Notes under the pieces: generated by a model | Told to the model about the DNA's origin: nothing | Seen by the model: only the letters and a program-made list of their open reading frames with translations | Databases searched by the model: none | IMG/VR virus record: IMGVR_UViG_3300032116_001006 | Coordinates: 1 to 28,982 of that record | DNA from: a virus | Length of the DNA stretch: 28,982 bases | Reading direction: 5' to 3' (one strand) | In this document: in pieces, positions 1 to 6,029 of the stretch | Numbering within the stretch: position 1 is the stretch's first letter | Layout: each line of letters begins with the position of its first letter | Program-made: the position numbers and the translations under genes

Positions 1-314
1 GTTGTGTCTGTCTCCATCTCCGGACGGAAATCGGTCCTGCCATACGGCTCCAGCCACGCCCTGACCCGCCCCTCGCGCATCTCGACCACCACCATCCACC
101 GCCCGACCAGCCCCGCCGCCGTTCCAGCGTCCAGCGCCTCGGCCACGGCCCGCCACGCCCCCACATCGCCGGGCCGCTCGAGCGAGTCCGCGTCAACCTC
201 CACCCACAGCCCGCCGCCATGCAGCAGGACCACGGTGTGCCGCGGCACGTCCGCCAGCCACCGCCAGCCACTCCCCAGCGCCACCGACAACGGATGCTCC
301 ATCGGCTCGCTCAT
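1..314 (-). CDS. Hypothetical protein, cut by the left window edge
   Basis: An open minus-strand frame begins at ATG 314 and runs off the left edge, so only the first 104 codons are visible. The product starts MSEPMEHPLSVALGSGWRWL and continues with hydrophobic beta-like stretches (TVVLLHGGGLWVEVDADSLE, then WMVVVEMREGRVRAWLEPYG). Codons end almost always in G or C, as in proven genes nearby. The start overlaps the TGA of the upstream gene (311-313) as ATGA, the usual coupling in this operon. A second ATG lies at 302. I do not recognise the family. It is the last visible gene of the leftward operon. Confidence 0.7.
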   Translation of the reverse strand, partial: MSEPMEHPLSVALGSGWRWLADVPRHTVVLLHGGGLWVEVDADSLERPGDVGAWRAVAEALDAGTAAGLVGRWMVVVEMREGRVRAWLEPYGRTDFRPEMETDT

Positions 315-563
315 CCCGCCCTCCTCGGCCGCGTCATCGCGTCCGGCGACAGCACCCTCCCCCCTGCGGCCTCCACCGGCGCCATGCCGACCAGCGCCCG
401 CCTCCACACCTCGCGCATGACCTCGCCCGGCGAGTCCGGCGCAACGCCCACCAGCACCACCAGGGACCGCGCTCCGCTTCGTCCGCTGATCCGGCACCAC
501 CACGAGCACCTGCCCGCAGGTCTGCGCCGCCTTGACCACCCGCCCCACCCATGCCTCGCTCAT
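311..563 (-). CDS. Small hypothetical protein with an apparent +1 frame change
   Basis: A strong Shine-Dalgarno (GGGAGGGG) precedes ATG 563. The first ~32 codons (MSEAWVGRVVKAAQTCGQVL, then VVVPDQRTKRSA) have good GC3. That frame then becomes Gly/Arg-rich and has no stop before the next gene. In the +1 frame a good coding segment takes over (LVVLVGVAPDSPGEVMREVW ...) and ends at TGA 311-313, which overlaps the next ATG as ATGA. The gene therefore reads naturally only if one base is skipped between about 470 and 446. A separate gene starting at GTG 460 in the second frame is the alternative. The cause may be a real indel, a sequencing error or recoding. Function unknown. Confidence 0.5.
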
Positions 564-647
564 GCCCCCTCCCGCTCGCGTGAGCCTTCCCACGCCTTCC
601 GCCGCCCCATGATGGCCCCACGCTCGCCGCGCCCCGTATACGCGCTG

Positions 648-1736
648 CTAGACCCCTTCGCGCGCATCTGCCCTCCGACCATCCTCGGGGGGTGGCCTGC
701 GCCAGTCGAACCCCTGCCGCGTCATCTCCGCCGGCAGCCCCTCGATCGCGTGCTCCCGCCCGCCGACCATCTCCGCCAGCCGCGACACCGTGCGGTGGTC
801 GTAGTGGCGATCGAGCTCGGCCATCGGTGCGTTCGACGTGACCAGCATCGGCAACCGGCGGTCGTAGCGGTACGCCACCACGCGCCGCACCATCTGCGCC
901 GCCAGGTCCCCGCGCTTGCCGCCAAGCCCGGCCACCGTGCCGAGGTCGTCCAGCACGAGGCAAGGGTGCTCGGCGATCTTCCCGAGCGGGTCCTTGTCCT
1001 TGCTCCACCCGTCCATGACCCGCTGAACCATCGTGTCCTCGTCGATGTAGCAGACGGGCCGAGACGCCCCACCCGGGTCGATCCACACGTCCCGTCGCAG
1101 CGACGTCGCCCCCTCGAGCCCATCCATGCCGTAGCGCTCGATGACCTCCTCGGTCTCCATGATGACCTCGCGTCGGCCCGTCGTCGTCGACAGCAGCGCC
1201 GTGCACGTCGCCGCCACCATCAGGCTCTTGCCGCTCCCCACGGGGCCGTGGAGGTACATGCTGCCCATCGCCGGCGTCCAGTCGCGCAGCGCCCTCGCTG
1301 TGCCCACGGACTTCCGCGTGATGCCGATGGCGGGCGGGTCGGATGCCTTGACGCGGCGCATGAAGCCGCCCCACGTCTCCTCGCTGCCCATGGTGACGTA
1401 GCGATCCCACCTGTACTCGCGGTAGCGCACGGGGATCCCCGCGTCGTGCTGCCTCCTGGCGAGCACCTTCGCCGCCTCCTCGGCCTCCCTGACCGGTGCG
1501 CAGACCACGCACGGCGACACCTTCGGAGCGGTCCACCGCGGGCGCACCCGGTGACGCTCGCTCCCACGCCACCACGTCCACGCGCTCACCCGTCCGCAGT
1601 CGCACTCCAGCGGCTTCGGCGGAGCGCTGGGGTCAAACCACGTCCGCACCCCCTCGGGGTCGTCGGGCCGCTCGCGGTCCTCCCAGCGCTCGGAAGCCTC
1701 GTGGTGGTCGTCGCGCTCGTCGTCATAGTCGGTCAT
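648..1736 (-). CDS. DnaC-like AAA+ replicative helicase loader
   Basis: A 362-residue protein that probably loads the host replicative helicase at the phage origin. A possible zinc site lies near the N-terminus (CDC at 45-47, CVVC at 76-79). The AAA+ core has Walker A GPVGSGKS (164-171), Walker B LVLDD (260-264), a sensor-1-like LVTSN (298-302) and a likely arginine finger near 314-319. The order is that of DnaC/IstB-type ATPases, and the adjacent initiator gene supports the loader role over a transposition helper. ATG 1736 was chosen because it overlaps the stop of the initiator gene (ATGA). The frame stays open to 1811, but that extension lies inside the initiator gene. The extra N-terminus with cysteines is longer than in E. 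coli DnaC. Ends with TAG at 648. Confidence 0.85.
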   Translation of the reverse strand: MTDYDDERDDHHEASERWEDRERPDDPEGVRTWFDPSAPPKPLECDCGRVSAWTWWRGSERHRVRPRWTAPKVSPCVVCAPVREAEEAAKVLARRQHDAGIPVRYREYRWDRYVTMGSEETWGGFMRRVKASDPPAIGITRKSVGTARALRDWTPAMGSMYLHGPVGSGKSLMVAATCTALLSTTTGRREVIMETEEVIERYGMDGLEGATSLRRDVWIDPGGASRPVCYIDEDTMVQRVMDGWSKDKDPLGKIAEHPCLVLDDLGTVAGLGGKRGDLAAQMVRRVVAYRYDRRLPMLVTSNAPMAELDRHYDHRTVSRLAEMVGGREHAIEGLPAEMTRQGFDWRRPPPEDGRRADAREGV

Positions 1737-2659
1737 CGCCACTCCGCCAGCAATCGGTCCGCCTCTCGATCCGCCGCCGCCCGTTGCTCCGGCGTCCTGC
1801 TGTCGACCCACTCGCCCCGGGCCAGCGGCGACGCCCTCGCCGTCACCGCGGGGTTGCGCGCCTTGTCCAGCAGCGCGGCGAAGTGGCGCCGCACCGACTC
1901 GATCGCCACCTGCTTCTCGCGGTAGAACGTCGCCCCTCCCGGGCGGTCGTCCGTGGCCGTCGCGATGTAGCGGAGCACCTCCACCACATCGCCAGCGCCG
2001 TGCTCGCGGGTCATCCGGGCGAGCTCGAGGCCGATGCCCTTGGAGCGGATGAGCTTCGACGTGGCGCGCAGGCCGAGGGCAGGGCGGTACACGTCCGCGT
2101 AGACGCGGGCCACCTCGTCCCAGCCATCGGCCTTCGGCTCGACCGGGAGGAGGGCCAGGCCGGGAACCACATGCTGTTGTTCCTCCTGTGGTTGTGGTTG
2201 TGCTTGTGCTTGTGGATCTACGCGCGTGTGGAGGTCGGCTGGCGACCGGCTGGCGACCGGCTGGCGGTCCGCTGGCGAAACCTCCTCAACAACCAAGGTT
2301 GGACCGTGCTGCGGTTGGATGTCCGCTGGAGACGCGCTGGCGGTCCGCTGGCGGTCCGCTGGCGACGCCTTCCATCGGCCCGAGTCCCACCAGGCCACCA
2401 CGTCGCGCAGCAGCGACCGCACCCGGTGGTCCGTCCAGTGCCACCGACGGACCAGCGCAGGGCGGCCCGGGATACCCTCCACCAGTTGCTCCGGCGTCGG
2501 ATGCTCGATGCCACGGCCGAACAGCAGCGCCGCGCGACGGTCGACCAGCCACCGCAGGTCCGTCACGGCCGCGCTCATGGGCCACGCCTTGCCCCTGTCG
2601 GTGAGCGCCTCGGCCACCTCGTCCCAGCCATCGGCCGGTGTTGGCACCCACCCGCTCAT
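1733..2659 (-). CDS. Phage replication initiator (lambda O-like role) with internal iterons
   Basis: A 308-residue protein. ATG 2659 has a textbook AGGAGG site and overlaps the stop of the upstream gene (ATGA). The N-terminal ~90 residues look like a winged helix (LVDRRAALLFGRG..., then RPALVRRWHWTDHRVRSLLR), common in phage initiators and replisome organisers. Residues ~98-141 are a low-complexity linker with repeated SPADRQ/SPADIQ/SPADLH motifs. These are the translation of the 11-bp iterons. A Gln/Pro-rich stretch follows, then a helical C-terminal domain (~175-308) likely to contact the helicase loader. DGWDEVA occurs near both domain starts (residues ~11 and ~178) and is encoded by a perfect 25-bp repeat. 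Placement just upstream of the DnaC-like gene matches the lambda O-P order. The role is inferred from domain style and context. Confidence 0.75.
   Translation of the reverse strand: MSGWVPTPADGWDEVAEALTDRGKAWPMSAAVTDLRWLVDRRAALLFGRGIEHPTPEQLVEGIPGRPALVRRWHWTDHRVRSLLRDVVAWWDSGRWKASPADRQRTASASPADIQPQHGPTLVVEEVSPADRQPVASRSPADLHTRVDPQAQAQPQPQEEQQHVVPGLALLPVEPKADGWDEVARVYADVYRPALGLRATSKLIRSKGIGLELARMTREHGAGDVVEVLRYIATATDDRPGGATFYREKQVAIESVRRHFAALLDKARNPAVTARASPLARGEWVDSRTPEQRAAADREADRLLAEWR
2108..2132. repeat. 25-bp perfect direct repeat, copy 1 (encodes DGWDEVA)
   Basis: This segment is identical to 2612-2636, 504 bp away in the same gene. Both copies are read in the same frame and give ADGWDEVA. 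One copy lies on each side of the iteron array. Confidence 0.8.
2165..2364. other. Candidate phage replication origin: two clusters of 11-bp iterons beside an AT-richer stretch
   Basis: GCTGGCG recurs at exact 11-bp spacing at 2238, 2249, 2260 and 2271. The pattern repeats at 2325 (GCTGGAG variant), 2336, 2347 and 2358. The clusters are 54 bp apart, almost five repeat units, so they are nearly in phase. The spacer holds an AACC/GGTT inverted repeat (about 2291-2300). On one side (about 2165-2220) lies a TGTGGT/TGTGCT tract clearly poorer in G+C than the rest of the window. Direct iterons, an adjacent AT-rich element and location inside the initiator gene are the arrangement of lambda ori inside gene O. 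Function is inferred. Confidence 0.65.
2612..2636. repeat. 25-bp perfect direct repeat, copy 2 (encodes DGWDEVA)
   Basis: Identical to 2108-2132. It lies close to the initiator start codon and encodes residues ~9-16 of the protein. It could be a remnant of an internal duplication or a second class of initiator site. Confidence 0.8.
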
Positions 2660-2844
2660 CGCGCCTCCTGCCACCGCAGCCGTTGCACCCGCCCCGTCAC
2701 CACCAACCGCGCCGCCTCCTCCTGCTCGACGCGGGCCACCTCCGCGGCAGGCCACGGCTGGGCGAGGTGCTGGAGGCGCATCCCCACGCGCTCGTGCCGC
2801 TCGGCGACGGCCTCGGCGGGCCACCCGGCGGTGAGGCGGCTCAT
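2656..2844 (-). CDS. Small helical hypothetical protein
   Basis: A 62-residue protein from ATG 2844, which overlaps the queC stop (2841-2843). Its own stop overlaps the initiator ATG (2657-2659). Both junctions are ATGA, so it is translationally coupled on both sides. It is rich in Ala, Arg and Glu (EVARVEQEEAARLV), probably mostly helical, with no Cys and no membrane segment. No family recognised. The position suggests an accessory replication or regulatory factor, but nothing in the sequence proves that. Confidence 0.6.
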   Translation of the reverse strand: MSRLTAGWPAEAVAERHERVGMRLQHLAQPWPAAEVARVEQEEAARLVVTGRVQRLRWQEAR

Positions 2845-3422
2845 GCGGCACCCATCGCCGCGCGACGCGCCTTGCACGAGTTGCAGCGCCCGCACTGGTG
2901 CGCCCGATCCGGCTCGTAGCACGACCACGTCCGATCGAGGTCGACACCCAGTCGACGGGCCAGCGCCACCACCTCCGCCTTACGCAGCAGCATCAGCGGG
3001 GCACGCACCCCGACACCGCACGATGCGCGGGACAGCCGATCGAGCGCGTCCACGAACGCGGGGCGACAGTCGTGGTACTCGGCGAAGTCGTCCCCGATCG
3101 CGCCGAACCAGACCTCCGAAGCGCGACGCGCGGCGGCCACGTTCAACGCCACGCCGAGCAGCGCGAGGTTGCGGCCGGGCAGGACGCGCGGCCCATCGAC
3201 ACCGACCCCGGTCTGCATCGACCCGTCCAGCATCAACCTGCGTTCGACGAGCTCGGCATCATTACGGACGGCCCATCCGCGAACGGTCCGCACCTCATCG
3301 AGATAGGCTGGCTGCCCGAAGTTGATGAACACCACGCACGCAAGGCGGTCTTGACCTCGAGCCATCTCCGCCAGCGTCGTAGAGTCCACCCCGCCCGACA
3401 TCAGCACAACGACATCACGCAT
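2841..3422 (-). CDS. queC: QueC, 7-cyano-7-deazaguanine (preQ0) synthase
   Basis: A 193-residue ATP-dependent ligase of the PP-loop family. QueC converts 7-carboxy-7-deazaguanine to preQ0 with ATP and ammonia. The ATP-binding PP-loop is SGGVDS (9-14). The zinc site near the C-terminus is the canonical C-x8-C-x2-C-x2-C (Cys168, 177, 180, 183). It is somewhat shorter than typical bacterial QueC (about 220-230). ATG 3422 was chosen because it begins directly at the PP-loop strand (MRDVVVLMSGG). The gene overlaps the end of the DpdA-like gene by 8 nt, so the two are coupled. QueD, QueE and FolE are not visible in the window. A phage QueC beside a transglycosylase points to DNA modification rather than tRNA queuosine. 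Confidence 0.88.
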   Translation of the reverse strand: MRDVVVLMSGGVDSTTLAEMARGQDRLACVVFINFGQPAYLDEVRTVRGWAVRNDAELVERRLMLDGSMQTGVGVDGPRVLPGRNLALLGVALNVAAARRASEVWFGAIGDDFAEYHDCRPAFVDALDRLSRASCGVGVRAPLMLLRKAEVVALARRLGVDLDRTWSCYEPDRAHQCGRCNSCKARRAAMGAA

Positions 3423-4032
3423 AAGTCGCTCCAAGGTGAAGCTGGCGCACGGCGGCATCCAGCCGGGGGAGGTTGCAGGCGAAGCGAGACACGCTCGACC
3501 CGTCGAAGCTTGAGGCGCCTGCGTCTTGGCACAGGCGGATCCGCCGAACTGTGTTGACGCGCAGCACGTGGCACCACGCGCCATGCTCTCGAGCCAGGGC
3601 GCCCCAGGCGCGCGCGGTTGCCTCCTTCCACTCGGTCGAGCCGCCGACCGCAACGCCGACGCGCCCGCCTATGTGGGGCGACACGTCGCCTGGGGTCATG
3701 CCATCCTGCACCGCGAGCAACACGCGGGGGGCCTGGTCGAGCAGTCGCGGAAGCCACGCGAGCGACATACGCAGCGACTCGTGACCACCCGCCACGATGT
3801 CCGGGGCCACGACGAAATCGGCCCCAGCCCCGAGCGCGTCCACGGCGCGCACGAACGCGGCCACATCGAACGGCGATCCTTGCTGATGTGCCGTCCACGC
3901 GCCATTGTCGAGCGCGTACCGGAAGCCCTCGGTCCGCTGCACTCCAGTCGCCGAGACCAGCAGGCGCCACCCCGCTTCGCGCAAGGCGTCCAGGTTGCGC
4001 CGGGTGCCGGTCCGGCTGGCGTAGGCGATCAT
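3415..4032 (-). CDS. dpdA: Short DpdA-like 7-deazaguanine DNA transglycosylase (TGT superfamily)
   Basis: A 205-residue protein beginning MIAYASRTGTRRNLDALREA. It carries the blocks I associate with small phage tRNA-guanine-transglycosylase-like proteins: LDNGAW (41-46), APDIVAGG (76-83), AVQDGMTP (107-114), a glycine-rich substrate loop VGGSTEW (129-135), HVLRVN (155-160) and SSFDGSS (174-180, with a candidate catalytic Asp). DpdA enzymes exchange guanine in DNA for preQ0 or related bases. It is much shorter than tRNA TGTs (about 370) and lacks their C-terminal CxCxxC zinc site, as expected for the short phage branch. ATG 4032 overlaps the upstream stop (ATGA), and the 3' end overlaps queC by 8 nt. 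Assignment rests on motifs and the queC neighbour. A diverged TIM-barrel protein of other function is possible. Confidence 0.68.
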   Translation of the reverse strand: MIAYASRTGTRRNLDALREAGWRLLVSATGVQRTEGFRYALDNGAWTAHQQGSPFDVAAFVRAVDALGAGADFVVAPDIVAGGHESLRMSLAWLPRLLDQAPRVLLAVQDGMTPGDVSPHIGGRVGVAVGGSTEWKEATARAWGALAREHGAWCHVLRVNTVRRIRLCQDAGASSFDGSSVSRFACNLPRLDAAVRQLHLGATYA

Positions 4033-4382
4033 CGTCCCCACCCCAGCGGCCACAGCCGACGCGCCAGCGGCAGCAGGTCCGCCAGCCGCACCACCACCAC
4101 CCACTCGCCACGGTCCAACCGCGCGAGCACCCACGGAATCCGCCCCGAGGTGCCCGCGTCGTCGATGGCCTGCCGCAGCGCGGCCCACAGGCTGATCGCC
4201 TTGCCTCGCTTGACCTCGCAGTGCGTGCCGGGGAGGTCGTCGCAGTCGATGTCGGGCGCCTCGGAGCCGCCAAACCGCGTCTGACCGATGGTGCGGCGCC
4301 ACAGAAACCCCGTCACCTCGGAGACGGTGTCCGCTGCGTCTCTCTCCCCGTTCGCGCCTTTCCTGCGCTGCATCGCGCCCAT
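4029..4382 (-). CDS. PD-(D/E)XK nuclease, Holliday junction resolvase-like
   Basis: A 117-residue protein. RRKGANGERDAA (6-17) resembles the N-terminal Glu motif of archaeal/phage Hjc-type resolvases (Glu13). PD at 43-44 and EVK at 56-58 complete a PD-(D/E)XK active site. The size fits single-domain junction resolvases, which would process recombination or replication intermediates. ATG 4382 is preferred over ATG 4373 because GGGGGAGG lies 4 nt upstream and the ATG forms TGATG with the previous stop. It overlaps the DpdA-like gene by ATGA. The family level (Hjc, VRR-Nuc or other) is uncertain. Confidence 0.7.
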   Translation of the reverse strand: MGAMQRRKGANGERDAADTVSEVTGFLWRRTIGQTRFGGSEAPDIDCDDLPGTHCEVKRGKAISLWAALRQAIDDAGTSGRIPWVLARLDRGEWVVVVRLADLLPLARRLWPLGWGR

Positions 4383-4585
4383 CACGCCTCCCCCGCCTGT
4401 GCTGTCTCGATGAGCTCGAGCTTGACGAGCGCCCGCACCACGGCGTCCACCATCGGGTCCTGCCCGTGCAGGTGGTACGTGCGAGGCGCCACGAGGTCGG
4501 CCCGCACGCCCCAGCCCCCGGCCACGTCCAGGGCGCGGCGTCGCCTCGTGGCGTCGAGGCCCTCGCGGAAGACGACGCGCTTCAT
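4382..4585 (-). CDS. Small hypothetical protein
   Basis: A 67-residue protein from ATG 4585 (MKRVVFREGLDATRRRRALD) ending in an acidic helix (VDAVVRALVKLELIETAQAG). The frame is open upstream to 4801, but that part is Arg-rich and is the shadow of the zinc-protein frame, so the internal ATG with its ATGA junction was chosen. It is coupled downstream to the resolvase by TGATG. No family recognised. Confidence 0.6.
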   Translation of the reverse strand: MKRVVFREGLDATRRRRALDVAGGWGVRADLVAPRTYHLHGQDPMVDAVVRALVKLELIETAQAGEA

Positions 4586-4801
4586 GGGGCCACCGGCGCG
4601 ACGCACGCGGCGTGAACCCACACGCGATGCCGCGGGCCGGAGCGGATCTGGTCGCCCTTGACGAGCGACTCCGCGCAGACGTGGCACCGGTGGGTCGACC
4701 ACCCGCCGCAGGTGCGGACCGTGTAGCAGGCGCGCGACCAGTCGATGTCGGCGCGCAGCGCGGCCAGGTCGAGGATCGCGAGCTTTCCGCTGGGCCCTCA
4801 T
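4582..4801 (-). CDS. Small treble-clef-like zinc protein lacking a normal in-frame start
   Basis: A well-coded frame runs from just after the TGA of the upstream gene (4798-4800) to TGA 4582-4584. It reads GKLAILDLAALRADIDW ... then a candidate zinc site: Cys-Gly-Gly-Trp, CHVCAES, and a distal WVHAAC, giving CxxC...HxxC spacing. GC3 is excellent. No ATG, GTG or TTG occurs in this frame before the motif. An ATG at 4801 forms the usual ATGA junction but is in the other frame. Reading MRAQRK and skipping one base (AAA-G) would join the two. A CTG start (4767) or readthrough of the upstream TGA are alternatives. Function unknown; nucleic-acid binding is plausible. Confidence 0.5.
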
Positions 4802-5154
4802 GCGTCCACCCCCCGCATCCAGCGCGCTTCGGGGGCTCCAATCTCGTCCATTCGGAGATGGGGCGCGCGGTACTTCTGCCCGGACAGCGGCTGGAAGCGA
4901 CCAAACAGGCCGCGCCAGGACTTCCAGTAGGGGTCAGGTGGCAGAGTCGGCCCCTCGCTGTGATGCCATCCGCGGCGACCCTCGGGCCCGAACTTGTTCG
5001 TCCACTTCGCGCGCTGGACCGCGCGGCGGCCAAACGGCTCCGGGTCGTGAGCGTCGCCGCCCGGGTAGTTCTTCGCCGGGCCGTCGGTGGGCATCCACAT
5101 CTCGATGCCAAACGCGACCGTGACGACGTAGACGACGCCGCGGCGCTCGATCAT
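4798..5154 (-). CDS. Hypothetical protein
   Basis: A 118-residue protein from ATG 5154 (MIERRGVVYVVTVAFGIEMW). It has a beta-rich start and a basic, aromatic middle (AVQRAKWTNKFGPEGRRGW, then PYWKSWRGLFGRFQPL). GGTGAGG lies 6 nt upstream of ATG 5154. A GTG at 5166 overlaps the previous stop as GTGA and would add four residues, so the start is ambiguous. No family recognised. The TGA at 4798 is followed in the same frame by the zinc-protein frame. Confidence 0.6.
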   Translation of the reverse strand: MIERRGVVYVVTVAFGIEMWMPTDGPAKNYPGGDAHDPEPFGRRAVQRAKWTNKFGPEGRRGWHHSEGPTLPPDPYWKSWRGLFGRFQPLSGQKYRAPHLRMDEIGAPEARWMRGVDA

Positions 5155-5162
5155 GGTCGACC

Positions 5163-5708
5163 TCACCGTCCACCCCCGGAGGGAGCGCCCGCCGTCCCTG
5201 CCACCGCGCTCGTACGGTGGGGGACGACGGGCGCCGGTGCCGTGGCCGTGGGGGCCTCGGACGGGAGGATGGCAAACCAGCGGGAGCCAGTGCCGCGCTG
5301 ACCGTTCCAGCGAGCGCGGCCCTCCTGACGCAGCCGCGCCAGGTCATGCCGTACCGCTCGGTCATCGGCAGCACAGGCCATGCAAATCGACGCGACCGAG
5401 GCGCCATCGGGCCACAGCCGCAGCGCGCCCCACAGTAGATCGCGGCGCTCGCGCTCCGGTGGCCTGCCCTCGGCGGTGGCCCTCGGCGGTGCATCCGCGA
5501 GACGCCACGAGCACGCGCGGCGGCCGTCGTTGGCGCGACCCGGCACCTTGGCGTCAGTGACGATGTGGCCGGCACGCCGGAGTGCCGTCAGGGCGGAGCG
5601 CACGCCCGCGTACGTGCGCCCCGTGTCGGCCATGAGGCCGTACATGGTGACGATGCCCGCGCGGATGCTGTCGAGGACGTCGGCCTGGGCTTCGGGCAGG
5701 GCGGACAT
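5163..5708 (-). CDS. Double winged-helix DNA-binding protein
   Basis: A 181-residue protein with two helix-turn-helix-like units. The N-terminal one (ADVLDSIRAGIVTMYGLMAD, then YAGVRSALTALRRAGHIV) resembles a MarR/Rep-type winged helix. The second (LLWGALRLWPDGASVASICM, then DDRAVRHDLARLRQEGRARW) has the same organisation. The tail is Pro/Ala-rich. ATG 5708 forms TGATG with the stop of the Cro-like gene. As second gene of the leftward operon it may be a regulator or a DNA-binding replication accessory. No precise family assigned. Confidence 0.6.
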   Translation of the reverse strand: MSALPEAQADVLDSIRAGIVTMYGLMADTGRTYAGVRSALTALRRAGHIVTDAKVPGRANDGRRACSWRLADAPPRATAEGRPPERERRDLLWGALRLWPDGASVASICMACAADDRAVRHDLARLRQEGRARWNGQRGTGSRWFAILPSEAPTATAPAPVVPHRTSAVAGTAGAPSGGGR

Positions 5709-5950
5709 CAGCGCACCCCTTCGCAGGCCGCGCGGGCCGCCTCGCCAGCGTCCAGCCCAAGCGCATCGGCAACCGCCAGGACGGTGGCCATCCGGCCGCG
5801 GAGGTGGCCGTGCACCATCCTGGACAGCGTGGAGCGATCCACCCCCGCATCCCGGGCGACGGAGGAGATCGTCACGCGCTCTCCTCGTGCCCGAGCCTCT
5901 TCCTCGCGCCTCGTGATTGCGGCCCGCAGGATCTCCGATAGCGTCACCAT
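5708..5950 (-). CDS. Cro-like helix-turn-helix regulator, first gene of the leftward operon
   Basis: An 80-residue protein. The HTH reads VTISSVARDAGVDRSTLSRM (about 26-45), followed by a typical wing and last helix (MATVLAVADALGL). ATG 5950 has a GGGGGGA Shine-Dalgarno. The gene is divergent from the repressor-like gene at 6030. The 79-bp gap holds two copies of GTGCG-N5-CGCAC, so it probably lies under the same switch. The size and position fit a Cro/CII-like early regulator. Confidence 0.7.
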   Translation of the reverse strand: MVTLSEILRAAITRREEEARARGERVTISSVARDAGVDRSTLSRMVHGHLRGRMATVLAVADALGLDAGEAARAACEGVR

Positions 5951-5958
5951 GTCCCCCC

Positions 5959-5994
5959 GTGTGCGGCTCTCGCACATGTGCGACTCCCGCACAC
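5959..5994. promoter_or_regulatory. Divergent operator: two GTGCG-N5-CGCAC sites forming a 36-bp symmetric element
   Basis: Sites at 5961-5975 and 5978-5992 each read GTGCG-N5-CGCAC. Between them TCGCACATGTGCGA (5970-5983) is a perfect palindrome, and the outer arms GTGTGCGG (5959-5966) and CCGCACAC (5987-5994) are inverted repeats with the same centre. It sits between the divergent Cro-like and repressor-like genes. A weak leftward promoter candidate (TTGCGC-N17-TAGTGT on the minus strand) would place its -10 box beside the element. Confidence 0.7.
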
Positions 5995-6029
5995 TAGCGC
6001 GCTCTCCATGGAGGCGCAATGGGGAACCC

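Noticed and set aside
334-1605. Minus-strand 423-codon open frame
   Set aside because: Gly/Arg-rich and out of frame with Walker A and B of the DnaC-like gene, which carries the real motifs.
2170-2215. Simple-sequence (microsatellite) contingency tract TGTGGT/TGTGCT
   Set aside because: The hexamer units are imperfect and in multiples of three, so length change would not switch the frame. It is better explained as the AT-richer part of the origin.
2238-2364. CRISPR array
   Set aside because: Repeats are 7-11 bp and contiguous at 11-bp steps without 25-40 bp spacers. Coding frame continues through them; iterons fit better.
219-3325. Long plus-strand open frames opposite the leftward operon (219-1925 and 1496-3325)
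   Set aside because: Arg/Pro/His-rich products, no domain, no ribosome sites. They are antisense shadows of the DnaC-like, initiator and QueC genes in GC-rich DNA.
4382-4801. A 139-residue protein from ATG 4801 continuing into the 67-residue gene
   Set aside because: The first 72 residues are an Arg-rich shadow of the zinc-protein frame. The internal ATG 4585 has the proper ATGA junction.
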